Assembly: GCA_030407315.1 (NCBI GenBank)
Contig: JALQPE010002768.1
Location: forward strand, 1-64,000
Length of the DNA: 64,000 nucleotides
DNA from: Asparagopsis taxiformis
Taxonomy: Eukaryota > Rhodophyta > Florideophyceae > Bonnemaisoniales > Bonnemaisoniaceae
Direction of reading: 5' to 3'
Below the pieces are notes generated by a model. The model searched no databases. It was given only the letters and a program-made list of their open reading frames with translations, and was not told the origin of the DNA. The position numbers and the translations under genes were made by a program. Shown piece after piece: positions 20,130 to 30,924 of the stretch (positions within the stretch are counted from its first letter, which is position 1; each line of letters starts with the position of its first letter).

Positions 20130-23100
20130 TTAATGCAGTAGATGTAGTGGACGCCTACGGAAGAGAAGTAGACGTCTCGCATGGATGGGGCGACGTGATA
20201 CCTTCGCTTGGTCGGAAGCGAGTAGGTATCGGGGGTGGCTAGCTTGGATGACCTTAAACGGTCCGTACCACTTGGTTTCGAACAACGACAACTTCGTCGC
20301 TCCGAAAGCTTTCCCTTTCGCCACAAGGACCTCGTCGCCTACCTCGAACCGACGTTCTGGTAGATGAGCTCGAGCTTGGGTATTGCGTAGATGCATTTCT
20401 ACCCTGCTCGCTCGTTGCGACTGGAGAGCTAACATCTCAAACAGTCGGGATTGAGGGTCCAGCGGACGGTCCAGAAGCGGTGACGGGTCGTGGGCGACTA
20501 CCCTTGGTACCACTCCGTACATCAGTTCGAAGGGTGAGGTGCCGCCTGTCATGCAACGACGGCGGTAACCGTAGAGCACGTGCGGGAGTAGGATGTCCCA
20601 TTCGACCGAGTCCCTGCCTTTAACTTTGGCTAAGGACCTCTTGATGGTCCCTACCATTCGCTCGGCTCGCCCATTAGACATGGGGGAGTACTCAAGCACG
20701 GTCTTCCAATCGATCCCGTTGCTCTTCATGAAACTCGCGAGTGTCGCAGCTGTGAAACACCCCGCATTGTCGGATACAATGGTAGTTGGGGGGCCGAACG
20801 AGTAGATGATCTCATCCTTCACGAAATTGAGTACGACATCCGCGGTACTAGCTGCGGTGGCCCTGGCGATAGGCCAGCCAGTGAGGTGTTCCACAGCGAT
20901 GAGAAGGAATCGGTTACCTTTGGCCGTGCGCGGGAGCGGCCCCGCAAAGTCGATGGAAAACGTGTGGAAAAGGCCTGTCAACGGCTGACTCAGGGTAGTC
21001 CGATAGCGGGGTACCGGTTTATTCTTCTGACACCCCTCACAACTCCGAACGTAGTCGTGAATGTCCTTGCCCATACGCGGCCACCAGTAACGTTCCACAA
21101 TAAACTGGCGGGTCGAGGCAGCGTCCCAATGACCGATGTTGTCGTGGAACATTTGCAGGATCTTGATTCGGAGCGGAATCGGTGCGACTACCTTGGGTCC
21201 CAACGCGGTGCGGCGAAAGAGCTGGTCTTCCCAGACTAAGAAATCCTTGGAACTCCGTCGAACCTTTTGTCGAGCTAGGCCCTCTACTTCGGGTTCAGCT
21301 CCACCCCGTAAGTATTGGAACACTGTGACTAGGTCAGGTTCTATGCGGAGGGCTTCTGGAATAGCAAGCAGGGCGAGGTCGCCCTCATCTTCTCCTGACC
21401 CCGGAGCGGTATGGGTTTGTTCTAGACGGGACAGAAAGTCTGCAGCGGAGTTCTGTTTTCCCGGCCTGAACGATATGACGAAGTCGTATTCCGCGAGGAA
21501 GTCGAGCCAACGGGCAAGTCGCCCGTGTATATCTTTCTTCTGGAATGCGTATTGCAACGCTTGGTGATCCGTCATCAACTTGAAGGGCTGGGTGGACAGA
21601 AGGTAGAGTCGGAATTTCTTCAGTGCAAAGATAACTGCTAGGGCTTCCCGTTCGCATGCCGAATATTTTCTTTCAGCCGTATTCATCGTCCTACTCGCGA
21701 ATTGAATAGGATGAATACGCCCGTCTTCCTTCTTCTGCGCTAGTACAGCTCCGACGGATACGGAGGAGGCATCTGTCTCGACTAAGAAGGGAGTATCGAA
21801 GTCAGGGAAGGAAAGGACGGGAGCCGAAGTTAGTTTTTCCTTCAGCGTCCCGAAGGCTTGATTCATCTCCTCTGTCCATTCGAAGGAACGTCCAGAAGAG
21901 GTATATGGGAATAGAGAAGCCGAGATGTCAGCAAACCCCTTAATGAACCGGCGATAGTAGCCCGCCAAACCGAGGAAGCTGCGGAGCTCGGAAGCGGTTT
22001 GCGGCGGAGCTACATCTCTAATGGCAGAAATCTTGGCGGGGTCTACTGACACCCCATCGTGGCTAACGATGTGACCAAGCAACTCGACTTTAGGTTGAGC
22101 GAAGAAGCATTTGACGACCTTCAGCTTCAAACCCCTCTGACTTAGGGACTCGAAAAGGATACGAAGGTGGGAAACGTGTTCTCCCATGTTTTTAGAGAAT
22201 ACCACAACATCGTCGAGATACGCTCGGACGAATGGTAGATCCTTGACCATCTCATCCATCATCCTCTGGAAGGTGGACGGGGCATTCATTAGTCCAAACG
22301 GCATAACTTCGAACTTGTAGGTACCGTAACGGGTGACGAAAGTCGTCATCTCCTTGCAAGCGGTATCCATTCGAATCTGCCAATACCCAGAGAAGAGATC
22401 GAGAGTGGTGAAGAGGGAATTTCCTCCCAATTCATCGAAAATCTCTTCGATCCTGGGTAAGGGCCAACGATCGGGTTTGATCTTCCGATTCAGGATGCGG
22501 TAGTCGACGCAGAAACGAGGTTTCCCGTCCTTCTTCGTAGCAATGACCACCGGGAAGGACCATGCTGATGAGGCCGGGGTGATGATTCCCGCTTCCAGCA
22601 TGCGATCGATTTCGGATCGTACTACCTCGTTGTGTTTCGGCGACAACCGACGAGGTTGGTGGTAGACAGGGGTGTCGTCTTCCAGCTCAAAAGAGTGTTT
22701 AACAGGGACGTCGGCTTTCCTGAGATCGTGAAAGGACCAAGCTACGATTCCGTAGTCCTTCAACGACTCCGATATAACTCGTCTATCCGAGGGTGATAGA
22801 TGCACGAGTTTTTCTTCGATGAGCTTGTCATGCTCTTCGGTCTCAGAGAGGTCGCTCTCCTCTTCGACCGCTAATTGCGGCTTGGCGAAATCAACGTGGG
22901 CGACAATTAGCGTACCTTCGTCTTCTTCGCCTGAAGAAGTCGTCGAGGCTCCTTCATCGGTGCTGAGAGACGTGAAGTCTTCGCTTTCACTACCACCCTG
23001 AGGAAGGAAGTGGAGGCCGTTATCGGGTTCTAGCCCAATCCGCGCCGATTCTTCGCCGAGTTGTATCTCAACGACTCGACTCCCAATATCCAGTTTAGCC

Positions 23101-24674
23101 TGTAGATCTTCCATGGCCGGTAAGCCGATGATGAGGCCGATAGGTGCCTTTTCAATGGTGAGGAAATCCATGGAAGCTGTGAGGTTTCCAAAGGTTATGG
23201 GCACATCTTTGACACGGCCAATGCAGTTGGCGCTCGACCCATCTGCGACCGTAATCCTCTGCTTGGTACGCTTCGGCAGGAGGCACAACTGACGGGCGAG
23301 ATCAGCAGAGATGATATTGGGTATAGCCCCAGTATCCAGGAGCGCGCGAATCTCTCGACCATAGATACGAACTGGCGCGACCATCAGAACTCGTTTGTTC
23401 TGAACGTTTAAGGCTGGCGCAGCCTTACTCGGTCGGCGATTCTTAAGAGGCGAGAAGAGACGTCGCATCTCTTTGGCGGCTTCGGCGGCGTCTCCACGAA
23501 GGAGTTGGCCGAAAGTGAGGCCTGTGGACGCATTAGCGAGCTCTCCAACAACGTCGTACTTTCCGACGTGATCTTGAAGAACCTTCTTGGAAGTGTTCTT
23601 TTTCTTCGCCTTGCGGTTTTTCTTCCCTCGGATGGGAAGAGGCTCCAGTTGCAAGGGAGGTAGGATACGACCAGGCGTTGGGTGCATCAGGTTTTCAGTG
23701 TTGATCCCCTCAGCTCGACGTTGCTTCGGAACCGCTTCTCCCGTCATGGTACGTTTCGTAGTACCGACAACATCGGGAGTTGTGGTTACAACGGTAACTT
23801 GATTCGAACGGGAGGAATCGTCCCTGCCGGTAGAGGGGCTCCTCTGCTTCTCCGTGCCCTTCTGGCGACTATAGCAAGTCGCGACAGAATGACCCAGACG
23901 ACCACATTTCGAGCAACGGGTGTCTCGGTGAGGGTTTTCGGGGCAGGAGTTAGCCCCATGTCCCGGTTTCTGACAGAAGGAGCAAGGACGAGGCGTTTCG
24001 CGCCTATCCGATGAGGATGCTCCTGTCTGCTTGCGGACGATGAGGGAGAGCTCAGCGAGTTGCTCCGCTAGCTTGTCCACCTTGTTCTCCACCTGTGACG
24101 TTCGTGCGTCGGGACGGTTCAGGACCCGCTTAGATCCAAAGGTGGAATCGAGCGGGTGCTGTTTCCCTGTATCGTGATATGGGACGGAAGAGAGGAAGTC
24201 CTTGCGACCCTGGTCGAAGTCACGCACCACTTTCTTGAGGTCGGTGTAGTGCGTGGCACCGCGATAGATCGCGAACTGGGCCAGTTCTGGGAAGCGGGAG
24301 AGTGCATTCCTCAGAAGGCCAAACTTAGCTTCATCATTGAAAGATGCCTTTTCGAACAGACGATCCATAGTTTTGAGCGAGCCGACAAGATCCTCGGGAT
24401 CCAGTACCGCGTTGATGGCACTGCGGATATCGTCACTCGGCTCTGTCTTGACTCCGAAACGATCGATGAAGGCCTTCTTGACGAGGGCGTAGTTCATAGC
24501 CTCTTCCGTCAGCGCTCCATCCTTGGCGAACGTTTCGTAGTAGAAGTCGAATGCCTCGCCCTCGAGGTGGGCGAGGAGTTCGAGAGCTTTCTCCTCGTCG
24601 GACTTGCCGCGCATAGCGACGTTCTCGAAGAAGAAGAAGAACTTCTTGACGTCGGAAGAGAGAGAGCCGTCCAT
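20130..24674 (-). CDS. gag-pol: Gypsy Gag-Pol polyprotein
   Basis: One open frame of about 1514 residues counted from the ATG at 24674 (MDGSLSSDVKKFF); an ATG at 24734 straddling the LTR end would add 20 residues. Capsid-like Gag fills roughly residues 1-190. Two CCHC knuckles follow at about 230-266 (CSFCQKPGHGANSC, CSKCGRLGHSVATC). Aspartic protease: LLDTGAIPNII near 445. Reverse transcriptase: about 690-860 with YLDDVVVFS near 818. RNase H: ETDASSVSVGAVLAQ near 960. Integrase: zinc motif (H...H...C..C, HDNIGHW, CEGCQKNK) near 1180-1215 and D-D-E residues in SIDFAGPLP, VSDNAGCF and NGRAERM. The C-terminus has the WYGPFKVI core of a GPY/F module, with no chromodomain recognised. RT before integrase defines Gypsy. 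No stop or frameshift separates Gag from Pol. Confidence 0.92.
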   Translation of the reverse strand: MDGSLSSDVKKFFFFFENVAMRGKSDEEKALELLAHLEGEAFDFYYETFAKDGALTEEAMNYALVKKAFIDRFGVKTEPSDDIRSAINAVLDPEDLVGSLKTMDRLFEKASFNDEAKFGLLRNALSRFPELAQFAIYRGATHYTDLKKVVRDFDQGRKDFLSSVPYHDTGKQHPLDSTFGSKRVLNRPDARTSQVENKVDKLAEQLAELSLIVRKQTGASSSDRRETPRPCSFCQKPGHGANSCPENPHRDTRCSKCGRLGHSVATCYSRQKGTEKQRSPSTGRDDSSRSNQVTVVTTTPDVVGTTKRTMTGEAVPKQRRAEGINTENLMHPTPGRILPPLQLEPLPIRGKKNRKAKKKNTSKKVLQDHVGKYDVVGELANASTGLTFGQLLRGDAAEAAKEMRRLFSPLKNRRPSKAAPALNVQNKRVLMVAPVRIYGREIRALLDTGAIPNIISADLARQLCLLPKRTKQRITVADGSSANCIGRVKDVPITFGNLTASMDFLTIEKAPIGLIIGLPAMEDLQAKLDIGSRVVEIQLGEESARIGLEPDNGLHFLPQGGSESEDFTSLSTDEGASTTSSGEEDEGTLIVAHVDFAKPQLAVEEESDLSETEEHDKLIEEKLVHLSPSDRRVISESLKDYGIVAWSFHDLRKADVPVKHSFELEDDTPVYHQPRRLSPKHNEVVRSEIDRMLEAGIITPASSAWSFPVVIATKKDGKPRFCVDYRILNRKIKPDRWPLPRIEEIFDELGGNSLFTTLDLFSGYWQIRMDTACKEMTTFVTRYGTYKFEVMPFGLMNAPSTFQRMMDEMVKDLPFVRAYLDDVVVFSKNMGEHVSHLRILFESLSQRGLKLKVVKCFFAQPKVELLGHIVSHDGVSVDPAKISAIRDVAPPQTASELRSFLGLAGYYRRFIKGFADISASLFPYTSSGRSFEWTEEMNQAFGTLKEKLTSAPVLSFPDFDTPFLVETDASSVSVGAVLAQKKEDGRIHPIQFASRTMNTAERKYSACEREALAVIFALKKFRLYLLSTQPFKLMTDHQALQYAFQKKDIHGRLARWLDFLAEYDFVISFRPGKQNSAADFLSRLEQTHTAPGSGEDEGDLALLAIPEALRIEPDLVTVFQYLRGGAEPEVEGLARQKVRRSSKDFLVWEDQLFRRTALGPKVVAPIPLRIKILQMFHDNIGHWDAASTRQFIVERYWWPRMGKDIHDYVRSCEGCQKNKPVPRYRTTLSQPLTGLFHTFSIDFAGPLPRTAKGNRFLLIAVEHLTGWPIARATAASTADVVLNFVKDEIIYSFGPPTTIVSDNAGCFTAATLASFMKSNGIDWKTVLEYSPMSNGRAERMVGTIKRSLAKVKGRDSVEWDILLPHVLYGYRRRCMTGGTSPFELMYGVVPRVVAHDPSPLLDRPLDPQSRLFEMLALQSQRASRVEMHLRNTQARAHLPERRFEVGDEVLVAKGKAFGATKLSLFETKWYGPFKVIQASHPRYLLASDQAKVSRRPIHARRLLLFRRRPLHLLH

Positions 24675-24715
24675 CTTAGCAGTGGATGGACCCGCCTGCT
24701 GGTTCGGGTCGTCGG

Positions 24716-24733
24716 CCCTCCACAAGAGTACCA
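24716..24733 (-). other. Gypsy primer-binding-site candidate
   Basis: Immediately inside the 5' LTR the minus strand reads TGGTACTCTTGTGGAGGG. The TGG start fits pairing with the CCA end of a tRNA. I cannot assign the tRNA; TGGTA is shared with initiator-Met sites but the rest is not a clear match. The last A of the LTR plus TG of this site form an ATG in the gag-pol frame. Confidence 0.45.
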
Positions 24734-24965
24734 TGTTGTACGTGGCCACGGGACGGGGAGTGAAACGGTGTAAAATGTAGAAACGTAGATAGATTGATTT
24801 TTACTAAGTCTAGCTTATCTCCCTCTAGGTTATTCCGACCGCTGGGAGCTGTATTTAGCTTCCTACGGTTGGACGACTGGAAACTTCCAGACGTCTACCT
24901 AACCCTAAATTAAAATTCTGGTAGAAATTACCTGTAGAATTTTTCTTGTAAAAGTCATTTCCACA
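24734..24965 (-). repeat. Gypsy 5' LTR, intact 232 bp
   Basis: Begins TGTTGTACG and ends TTTCCACA on the plus strand (TG...CA). This uninterrupted copy proves how the left LTR looked before the Copia insertion. In the element's orientation this is the 5' LTR from which gag-pol would be transcribed. The followed GAAAC at 24966-24970 is the target duplication. Confidence 0.92.
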
Positions 24966-24970
24966 GAAAC

Positions 24971-27080
24971 TCGCAATTTTCTTCCGCTGTACTCAGTAGT
25001 GTAAGCAGATTCAGGAACATGTTTGCTTCTGTCAGCAATCGCTGTCTGAATTGGATCCAATTTGGGGAAATATTTCCGTAAAATTTTGTAGATTATTTCA
25101 GTATATCTTTCGTTATATTATGCAAGTTCTATACAGTTGCTAATCCGCTTGGAAACCAAAACATACAAAGTGCAGATGTGCGACTCTCTGACCTCCATCT
25201 CGACCACGGCGGGATACTCTTCTAAACTCATGGACAACGCGACATTCAAGCTCTACCTCCATTTTCACGCTTCTTTTGCTCGACATCAGCAACACGATGC
25301 ATTGTACAATTCACTACATCCAACACCGGAACAACTAGTCCAATTAATCTGAACGCAAGCGACATTCCACAGTATCCGTACAGGTTATTTCACGCATGCA
25401 ATACGGCGAAAATATGTTGCAAATCGGCCTCTTCGACATTGCGATAGATGGAGCACCCCTCACGTAATATAGAACGGTAAAAGTGAAGAAATCATCATCA
25501 CAATAGTCATTACCATGAGGGTGAAAATGGACAAGGCCATCGTTCTTGTGTTCTGTTTGGTTGCTTACTGCGCCGGCCGAAAAGTAGCGGTGGAAACATG
25601 CTAGAGGTTTAAACTGGTTTTCCTTTCCCATTTCATTCTACGTGAGTGTATCGTCAACATTTGCGCCCCTTCTGTCATGGATGTGGAGATGGTTCAGCTG
25701 GAACTAACCGACGGTCTGAAAGTGCGCAATCAATTAAGACACTCACGTCTAGATCCAGGATGTTCGCTAGAGGCTAATGAAGTCATTCATTCCACTTTAG
25801 AACGTCCTACAGCGAACAGATGCCCCATTCTTCCTTTTCGAATGAGGGTTTCTACTTTAAGTATTCATGACATTCGCGGCTGGAAATTCCACCACGAAAC
25901 TCCGCCGGACATACTTGGTTTCTGATGGTGATGAACAATCTAGGTGCATGTGCACGTCGAAAACTTTGCAAACATACAAATGACGTATGAAAAACTTATG
26001 TTCGCCATTCATGACTGATTGGCTTACGTGATCAGAACTATCGTCTTGGCCAGATTTCAGTGATCGAACGGTGGCTTTCTTCCACCGTTGAATACTATTG
26101 GTCCTGTCTTAGTCAATTCAACACCTTACTCCACGCATATTCTAGCAATTTCAGTCATACACACATATCTCACCTATCGATACATACATTTGCCTCCGAG
26201 ATTATTCCTTATATATCGATAATAGCGGCGTGAACCAGTCGCAATTGGAATACAGAATATAGAAAAGTTTTGCAATCTAGATCGCCGAAAACATGCCACC
26301 AGCTCTGGGCTGGAAACGTACGTAGTACTTGGAATGCAACTATATATACTTAATACTGTGTTCCACTAGCAATTAAACAAAGCTAACATATAGTTCTTAA
26401 CGTAATGTAGACCAAATTATCCCTAATTTATGACGATAATCTCTAATATCTCCCAGATTCTAGCGCACCATCTAAATAGCATATGGGAGATTAGGTGTTT
26501 GCAAAAACAACTTGGAATATATACAGTTCCCCTTTAGGATTGCAAATATCGTTTGGACTTTCACAGAAGACCAGTTTGGCCAAGTTCATGAAAGCTCATA
26601 TCAGCTAGAAATGCAGCCTTAGTACTCTGCGAAAATCAGTGTTGACCAGAGCATTCATCTCAGCAAATTGGACGAATCAATCACGTGATTCAGACAGCAA
26701 GATGTACCAGGATCTACACTACTTCAACAAAATCATCCATCACGCACTATTTCTCGTTTTATCAGTGCATCTGCACGCCTTTCGACGGATCGAATCGATT
26801 TGCTTACTTCCCTCCTCCAGGATTATGACAAAAAATTTGTATCCTTTCTGCCTGTTCAGTGGTCTCTTTCATGGGTATTGACTTTTTGCCACACAATCGA
26901 CATTTGATATCGAACCGTCATCATTTCACATGCGCTGAAAGAGCCTCTCAGCCACACAAAAAAATCTTTGACACTTCGCACTCCATCCGACACGTCAACT
27001 CCATGTTGTTAGAATCATCATACATTGATCCTAATCCCATCCCTCTTCCTCAACCGTCGCCTCGGACTTCATGCTCGAAT
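24971..27080. other. Intergenic, no gene seen
   Basis: Host sequence between the Gypsy element and the inverted duplication. AT-rich, with only short open frames of no recognisable kind. No RNA gene or repeat structure was recognised. Confidence 0.45.
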
Positions 27081-27082
27081 TC

Positions 27083-27089
27083 TATAAAA
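27083..27089 (+). promoter_or_regulatory. TATA box of the left secreted-protein gene
   Basis: TATAAAA 111 bp before the ATG at 27200, at the very edge of the duplicated segment. The same box occurs on the minus strand at 30923-30917 before the right copy. Confidence 0.6.
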
Positions 27090-27199
27090 CGCCACCCTCA
27101 CCGCCTCCATCTCTCCCACCCCACCTCCCCATCTCCACAATACACTCCTATCTCACTATCATTCACTTCGAATACTTTTCACACTCTTCCTCACACATC

Positions 27200-27796
27200 A
27201 TGGTTTCCAAATTCTTCTCCATCACCACTATAGCCCTCTTCGTCGCTGCCACTGCTGCAGCTCCCTCACACCACTCCGTCTCGATCCCCAGAAACACCCT
27301 ACCCTCACACATCTCCGCCGAAACTACTCCATCCAAGAGACTCTCCTCCTACCTCTCCCACATCGCTCTCACTGAGCGTAATATCGCTTCTGGAAACGTT
27401 GATGCCGATTCTCTTGACACCTTCCACTCGTTCATCTCTTCGTTCGCTTCCAAGGCTTTCTCCGTCCGTGACCAGAAATCCGGTGTCCTCCATGCCTGTG
27501 CATCGGTCCGCATCGAGTCTGAGATGCCTCGCATGTCCTTCTGCTCTCGTATGGCTGCGAGGAATGATGTTGGTGAGAGGGGACCAATCAAGGCTGTTCA
27601 TGCGGATGTTTCCAAGTTGAATGCTGGTGTGCGCCAGGATGATGAAAGTGATTTTATATTTGTTGATCTGTTTGACGATGATGGGACGACGCTAGAGGAC
27701 CTGGAGAACTGTATGGAGTGCTTTGTGTTCTGTTGTACGAATACGGGACGGGGATCACCGTTCTGTTTGTCTCAGTTTGCGAACCAATGCACGTAA
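27200..27796 (+). CDS. Secreted cysteine-containing protein of unknown function, left copy
   Basis: 198 residues from the ATG at 27200. This start is preferred over upstream in-frame ATGs because it opens a clean signal peptide (MVSKFFSITTIALFVAATAAA) and sits at normal distance from a TATA box. The mature protein has a Ser/His-rich start, a helical middle and a C-terminal cluster with six Cys (ENCMECFVFCC...SPFC...NQCT) plus two earlier Cys, an even number suited to disulphides. The upstream ATGs would make a low-complexity proline-serine extension, which looks non-coding. I recognise no family. A near-identical copy faces it at 30210-30806. Confidence 0.75.
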   Translation: MVSKFFSITTIALFVAATAAAPSHHSVSIPRNTLPSHISAETTPSKRLSSYLSHIALTERNIASGNVDADSLDTFHSFISSFASKAFSVRDQKSGVLHACASVRIESEMPRMSFCSRMAARNDVGERGPIKAVHADVSKLNAGVRQDDESDFIFVDLFDDDGTTLEDLENCMECFVFCCTNTGRGSPFCLSQFANQCT

Positions 27797-28015
27797 ACTG
27801 GAATGGAGAGAAGGGATGTTTGATTCTGTTGGTCCGTCCTGTCGCGTGAGTGGTAGAATATTGAATGCTTTCCACATAGCTAGCTAGAGTGGGAAGGAAT
27901 GTTTGTTTTGATTTGATGTAATGAGGGGATTTACTTTGTAGAGTAGCTGAGATGAATGGGAAGTTGAAACGACGATAAGCTTGGCAGAATGAAGTAAATC
28001 ACCCATTGAATTGTT

Positions 28016-29990
28016 TTACAAGGAAACTTGAAGATAGACGAAACGTGCTGAAGTATGGAGTCCAACGAAGTAGAGAGGGTAGAAATAATATAGAGAACAT
28101 GGAAAAGGAGTAGCAGATTTTCCAGATGGATAGCGTCAGGGGTGAAGAGCTTCAAACGGGACCATACTTTTAACGAGAAACAGCCGAGAGGGTATGTCGA
28201 ACCTACTATTTCATATACTTCAAATTTGTCCTGAGCTATTGGAAGCCATTTCTCCCTCCATAGAGCAAAGTAGTATCATCTCGAAAAGCTGAGTTTGGAA
28301 ACAAAAAAGGATACTTGGGAAAGTGCCGAAAAGGCGAGGAAATAACCGATGCGGAATGGAGGGACCAGTCTCTTGCGTGATCCAACGTGCACCCCTCTAC
28401 TGTAGCTGGATTTTCAGAAAAAGGAGATAGCTGCTTTCATGTAGATGGAAAAAAACAACAGTGATAACGGACTACATATGTAGCTGTGAGCACCAAAATT
28501 GAAAGCTCTTGTGACACATCGACCACCACAAGGTGGACAGGCAGCATTTCAAAACAAGCAAACAGAAGTGTGCTCGTAAAAAGCGAGTGTAGCATCGCAC
28601 AACTGTACGCCTTAAATCGGACTTGCATTGAGCTCGATGGCATTATCACATATACAGATACGCGACGACAGTAGTGTTGGTGAGAGACATGGAAATCTTA
28701 TGAAAAACACCTTGAATGAGCTATTAAATTTAATTGATGACGGTATGCATGTGGTCTTGTGCGGCTGTGAGCTACTGAATATTACTTCACTTGCTGAAAT
28801 TACGCGTGAAGACTCATCACTCATGGAAAGAGGAATTGCTTGCACAATCTGCGAATGACTTCCTGCGGCCATGATGCATGCGAAATGACATTCAGTCGTT
28901 TTGACCAATAGATATGATGCAATATTTTACTTGGCGTGAGATGTGGAATATCTTAACGTATATTGACGTCGCCGATTGCGCGTGGATGGAATTAGATCTC
29001 GTTGAAGTAGAGCTTTTGTCATCAGCCGTTCCAATCTGCGAATACACATGTATCGGACAGTGATGCCCTTTTCGCCGTCTGTGGTTGATCTAGTCAATCG
29101 TCCGACCCAATGCTCCAGTCATGTTACTCATCGTGGAATTAACAAGTTGAATTGGGCAGTTTTCTGTGGTAGTGTGAGCTGAAGACTGACGAGATGTATC
29201 AAGTATGATTTATGTGTTTTCTTGCGTGTCATCGAGATAGTTGAGAAGCGTCATGGGATTGTTTCTCTAAGCAGCGTACGCCGTCGAATCAAGCCCTCAG
29301 GATTAAAGTATTTTCGACATGAGACTTGCATAGAACGCAAGTTTCATCATACCTCGTCCACTCAAAGCCCCAGAGTAACGCAGGTCAGACATAGTGGCAA
29401 ATACAAACAACAGATTTGCATCAGAATGGAAGATTTACGCTCCGGTGTGTGATGGTGAACGGATGGATCTCAAGCAGTTTGACGCTTTCCTGTAATGATA
29501 TTCTGCTTGTTTCAGTCACAACGGTCAAGTAATCCGTTTCCAAACGTCGTGAACTTCATCATTGAGACAAATTGGAAGGGTTCGGGCATATGTTATATTC
29601 ACTTTTTGCAAATGTGGATAAGAACAATGAATGAACTGCACAGCTGATGCGACTTGATACAGCAGCACAGCGATTTATCTCGCACATCCGGAACACACGA
29701 TATAATTTTTTGTCCATACCTCCACATTGGCGGTCCATCATCTCATCTCAGCAGTTCTGCCCCTCACGTGTACGATGATGATTTGTCTCTCACTACTTCC
29801 ACTTCTCTTCAAACGCCAGAAACAATACATTCATTTCTCGCTTCGCAAATTAAGCGACGTCAACCTTTTTGCGTCTTCAGAGGACCGTATACGGAAAAAA
29901 AGCCCCTGGAAAGCTTTTTCAGAATACTTGAGTGCTACATCAAACATCTTCAGTCCTCTCAATCTTCGCACCCTCAAATTTCAATACAAC
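28016..29990. other. Spacer between the inverted arms
   Basis: 1975 bp of single-copy-looking sequence. Short open frames are not convincing. If the arms pair in a transcript or in single-stranded DNA, this would be the loop. Confidence 0.5.
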
Positions 29991-30924
29991 AACAATTCAA
30001 TAGGTGATTTACTTCATTTTGCCAAGCTTATCGTCGTTTCAACTTCCCATTCATCTTAGCTACTCTACAAAGTAAATCCCCTCATTACATCAAATCAAAA
30101 CAAACATTCCTTCCCACTCTAGCTAGCTATGTGGAAAGCATTCAATATTCTACCACTCACGCGACAGGACGGACTAACAGAATCAAACATCCCTTCTCTC
30201 CATTCCAGTTTACGTGCATTGGTTCGCAAACTGAGACAAACAGAACGGTGATCCCCGTCCCGTATTCGTACAACAGAACACAAAGCACTCCATACAGTTC
30301 TCCAGGTCCTCTAGCGTCGTCCCATCATCGTCAAACAGATCAACAAATATAAAATCACTTTCATTATCCTGGCGCACACCAGCATTCAACTTGGAAACAT
30401 CCGCATGAACAGCCTTGATTGGTCCCCTCTCACCAACATCATTCCTCGCAGCCATACGAGAGCAGAAGGACATGCGAGGCGTCTCAGACTCGATGCGGAC
30501 CGATGCACAGGCATGGAGGACACCGGATTTCTGGTCACGGACGGAGAAAGCCTTGGAAGCGAACGAAGAGATGAACGAGTGGAAGGCGTCAAGAGAATCG
30601 GCATCAACGTGTCCAGAAGCGATATTACGCTCAGTGAGAGCGATGTGGGAGAGGTAGGAGGAGAGTCTCTTGGATGGAGTAGTTTCGGCGGAGATGTGTG
30701 AGGGTAGGGTGTTTCTGGGGATCGAGACGGAGTGGTGTGAGGGAGCTGCAGCAGTGGCAGCGACGAAGAGGGCTATAGTGGTGATGGAGAAGAATTTGGA
30801 AACCATGATGTGTGAGGAAGAGTGTGAAAAGTATTCGAAGTGAATGATAGTGAGATAGGAGTGTATTGTGGAGATGGGGAGGTGGGGTGGGAGAGATGGA
30901 GGCGGTGAGGGTGGCGTTTTATAG
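29991..30924 (-). repeat. Right arm of the inverted duplication
   Basis: Reverse complement of 27081-28015. The two encoded proteins differ at four of 198 positions, so the duplication is young or kept uniform by gene conversion. Confidence 0.9.
30210..30806 (-). CDS. Secreted cysteine-containing protein of unknown function, right copy
   Basis: 198 residues from the ATG at 30806, with the same signal peptide and C-terminal six-Cys cluster as the left copy. Differences are Asn/His and Thr/Ala in GHVDADSLDAF, Met/Thr in SETPRM and Asp/Asn in RQDNESD. All eight cysteines are unchanged, which suggests both copies are still under constraint, though with so few changes this is weak. The gene is transcribed toward its twin (tail to tail), each with its own TATA box. 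Confidence 0.75.
   Translation of the reverse strand: MVSKFFSITTIALFVAATAAAPSHHSVSIPRNTLPSHISAETTPSKRLSSYLSHIALTERNIASGHVDADSLDAFHSFISSFASKAFSVRDQKSGVLHACASVRIESETPRMSFCSRMAARNDVGERGPIKAVHADVSKLNAGVRQDNESDFIFVDLFDDDGTTLEDLENCMECFVFCCTNTGRGSPFCLSQFANQCT

Larger units (their letters stand above)
11237..24965 (-). mobile_element. Gypsy-type LTR retrotransposon carrying an antisense accessory gene and a nested Copia element
   Basis: Oriented on the minus strand. The 5' LTR is 24734-24965, a single gag-pol frame runs from 24674 to 20130, and the 3' LTR is 11237-11377 plus 18079-18169, split by a Copia insertion. Without the Copia element and one target duplication copy the element is about 7.03 kb. 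The pol order protease-RT-RNase H-integrase identifies Gypsy/Metaviridae. A separate intact gene (18503-19963) lies on the opposite strand between the pol stop and the 3' LTR. The two LTR copies are identical over all 232 bp and both long frames are open, so the insertion is recent and the element may be competent. Confidence 0.93.
27081..28015 (+). repeat. Left arm of a 0.93-kb inverted duplication
   Basis: Matches the reverse complement of 29991-30924 with a few substitutions. It contains a TATA box, a complete gene and about 220 bp downstream. Sequence similarity stops abruptly at both ends (before TCTATAAAAC and after GAATTGTT), so the unit was copied with its promoter. Confidence 0.9.

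Noticed and set aside
27071..27199. N-terminal extension of the left secreted protein from an upstream ATG
   Set aside because: The extension is a Pro/Ser/His low-complexity run directly after the TATA box, and the downstream ATG opens a proper signal peptide.
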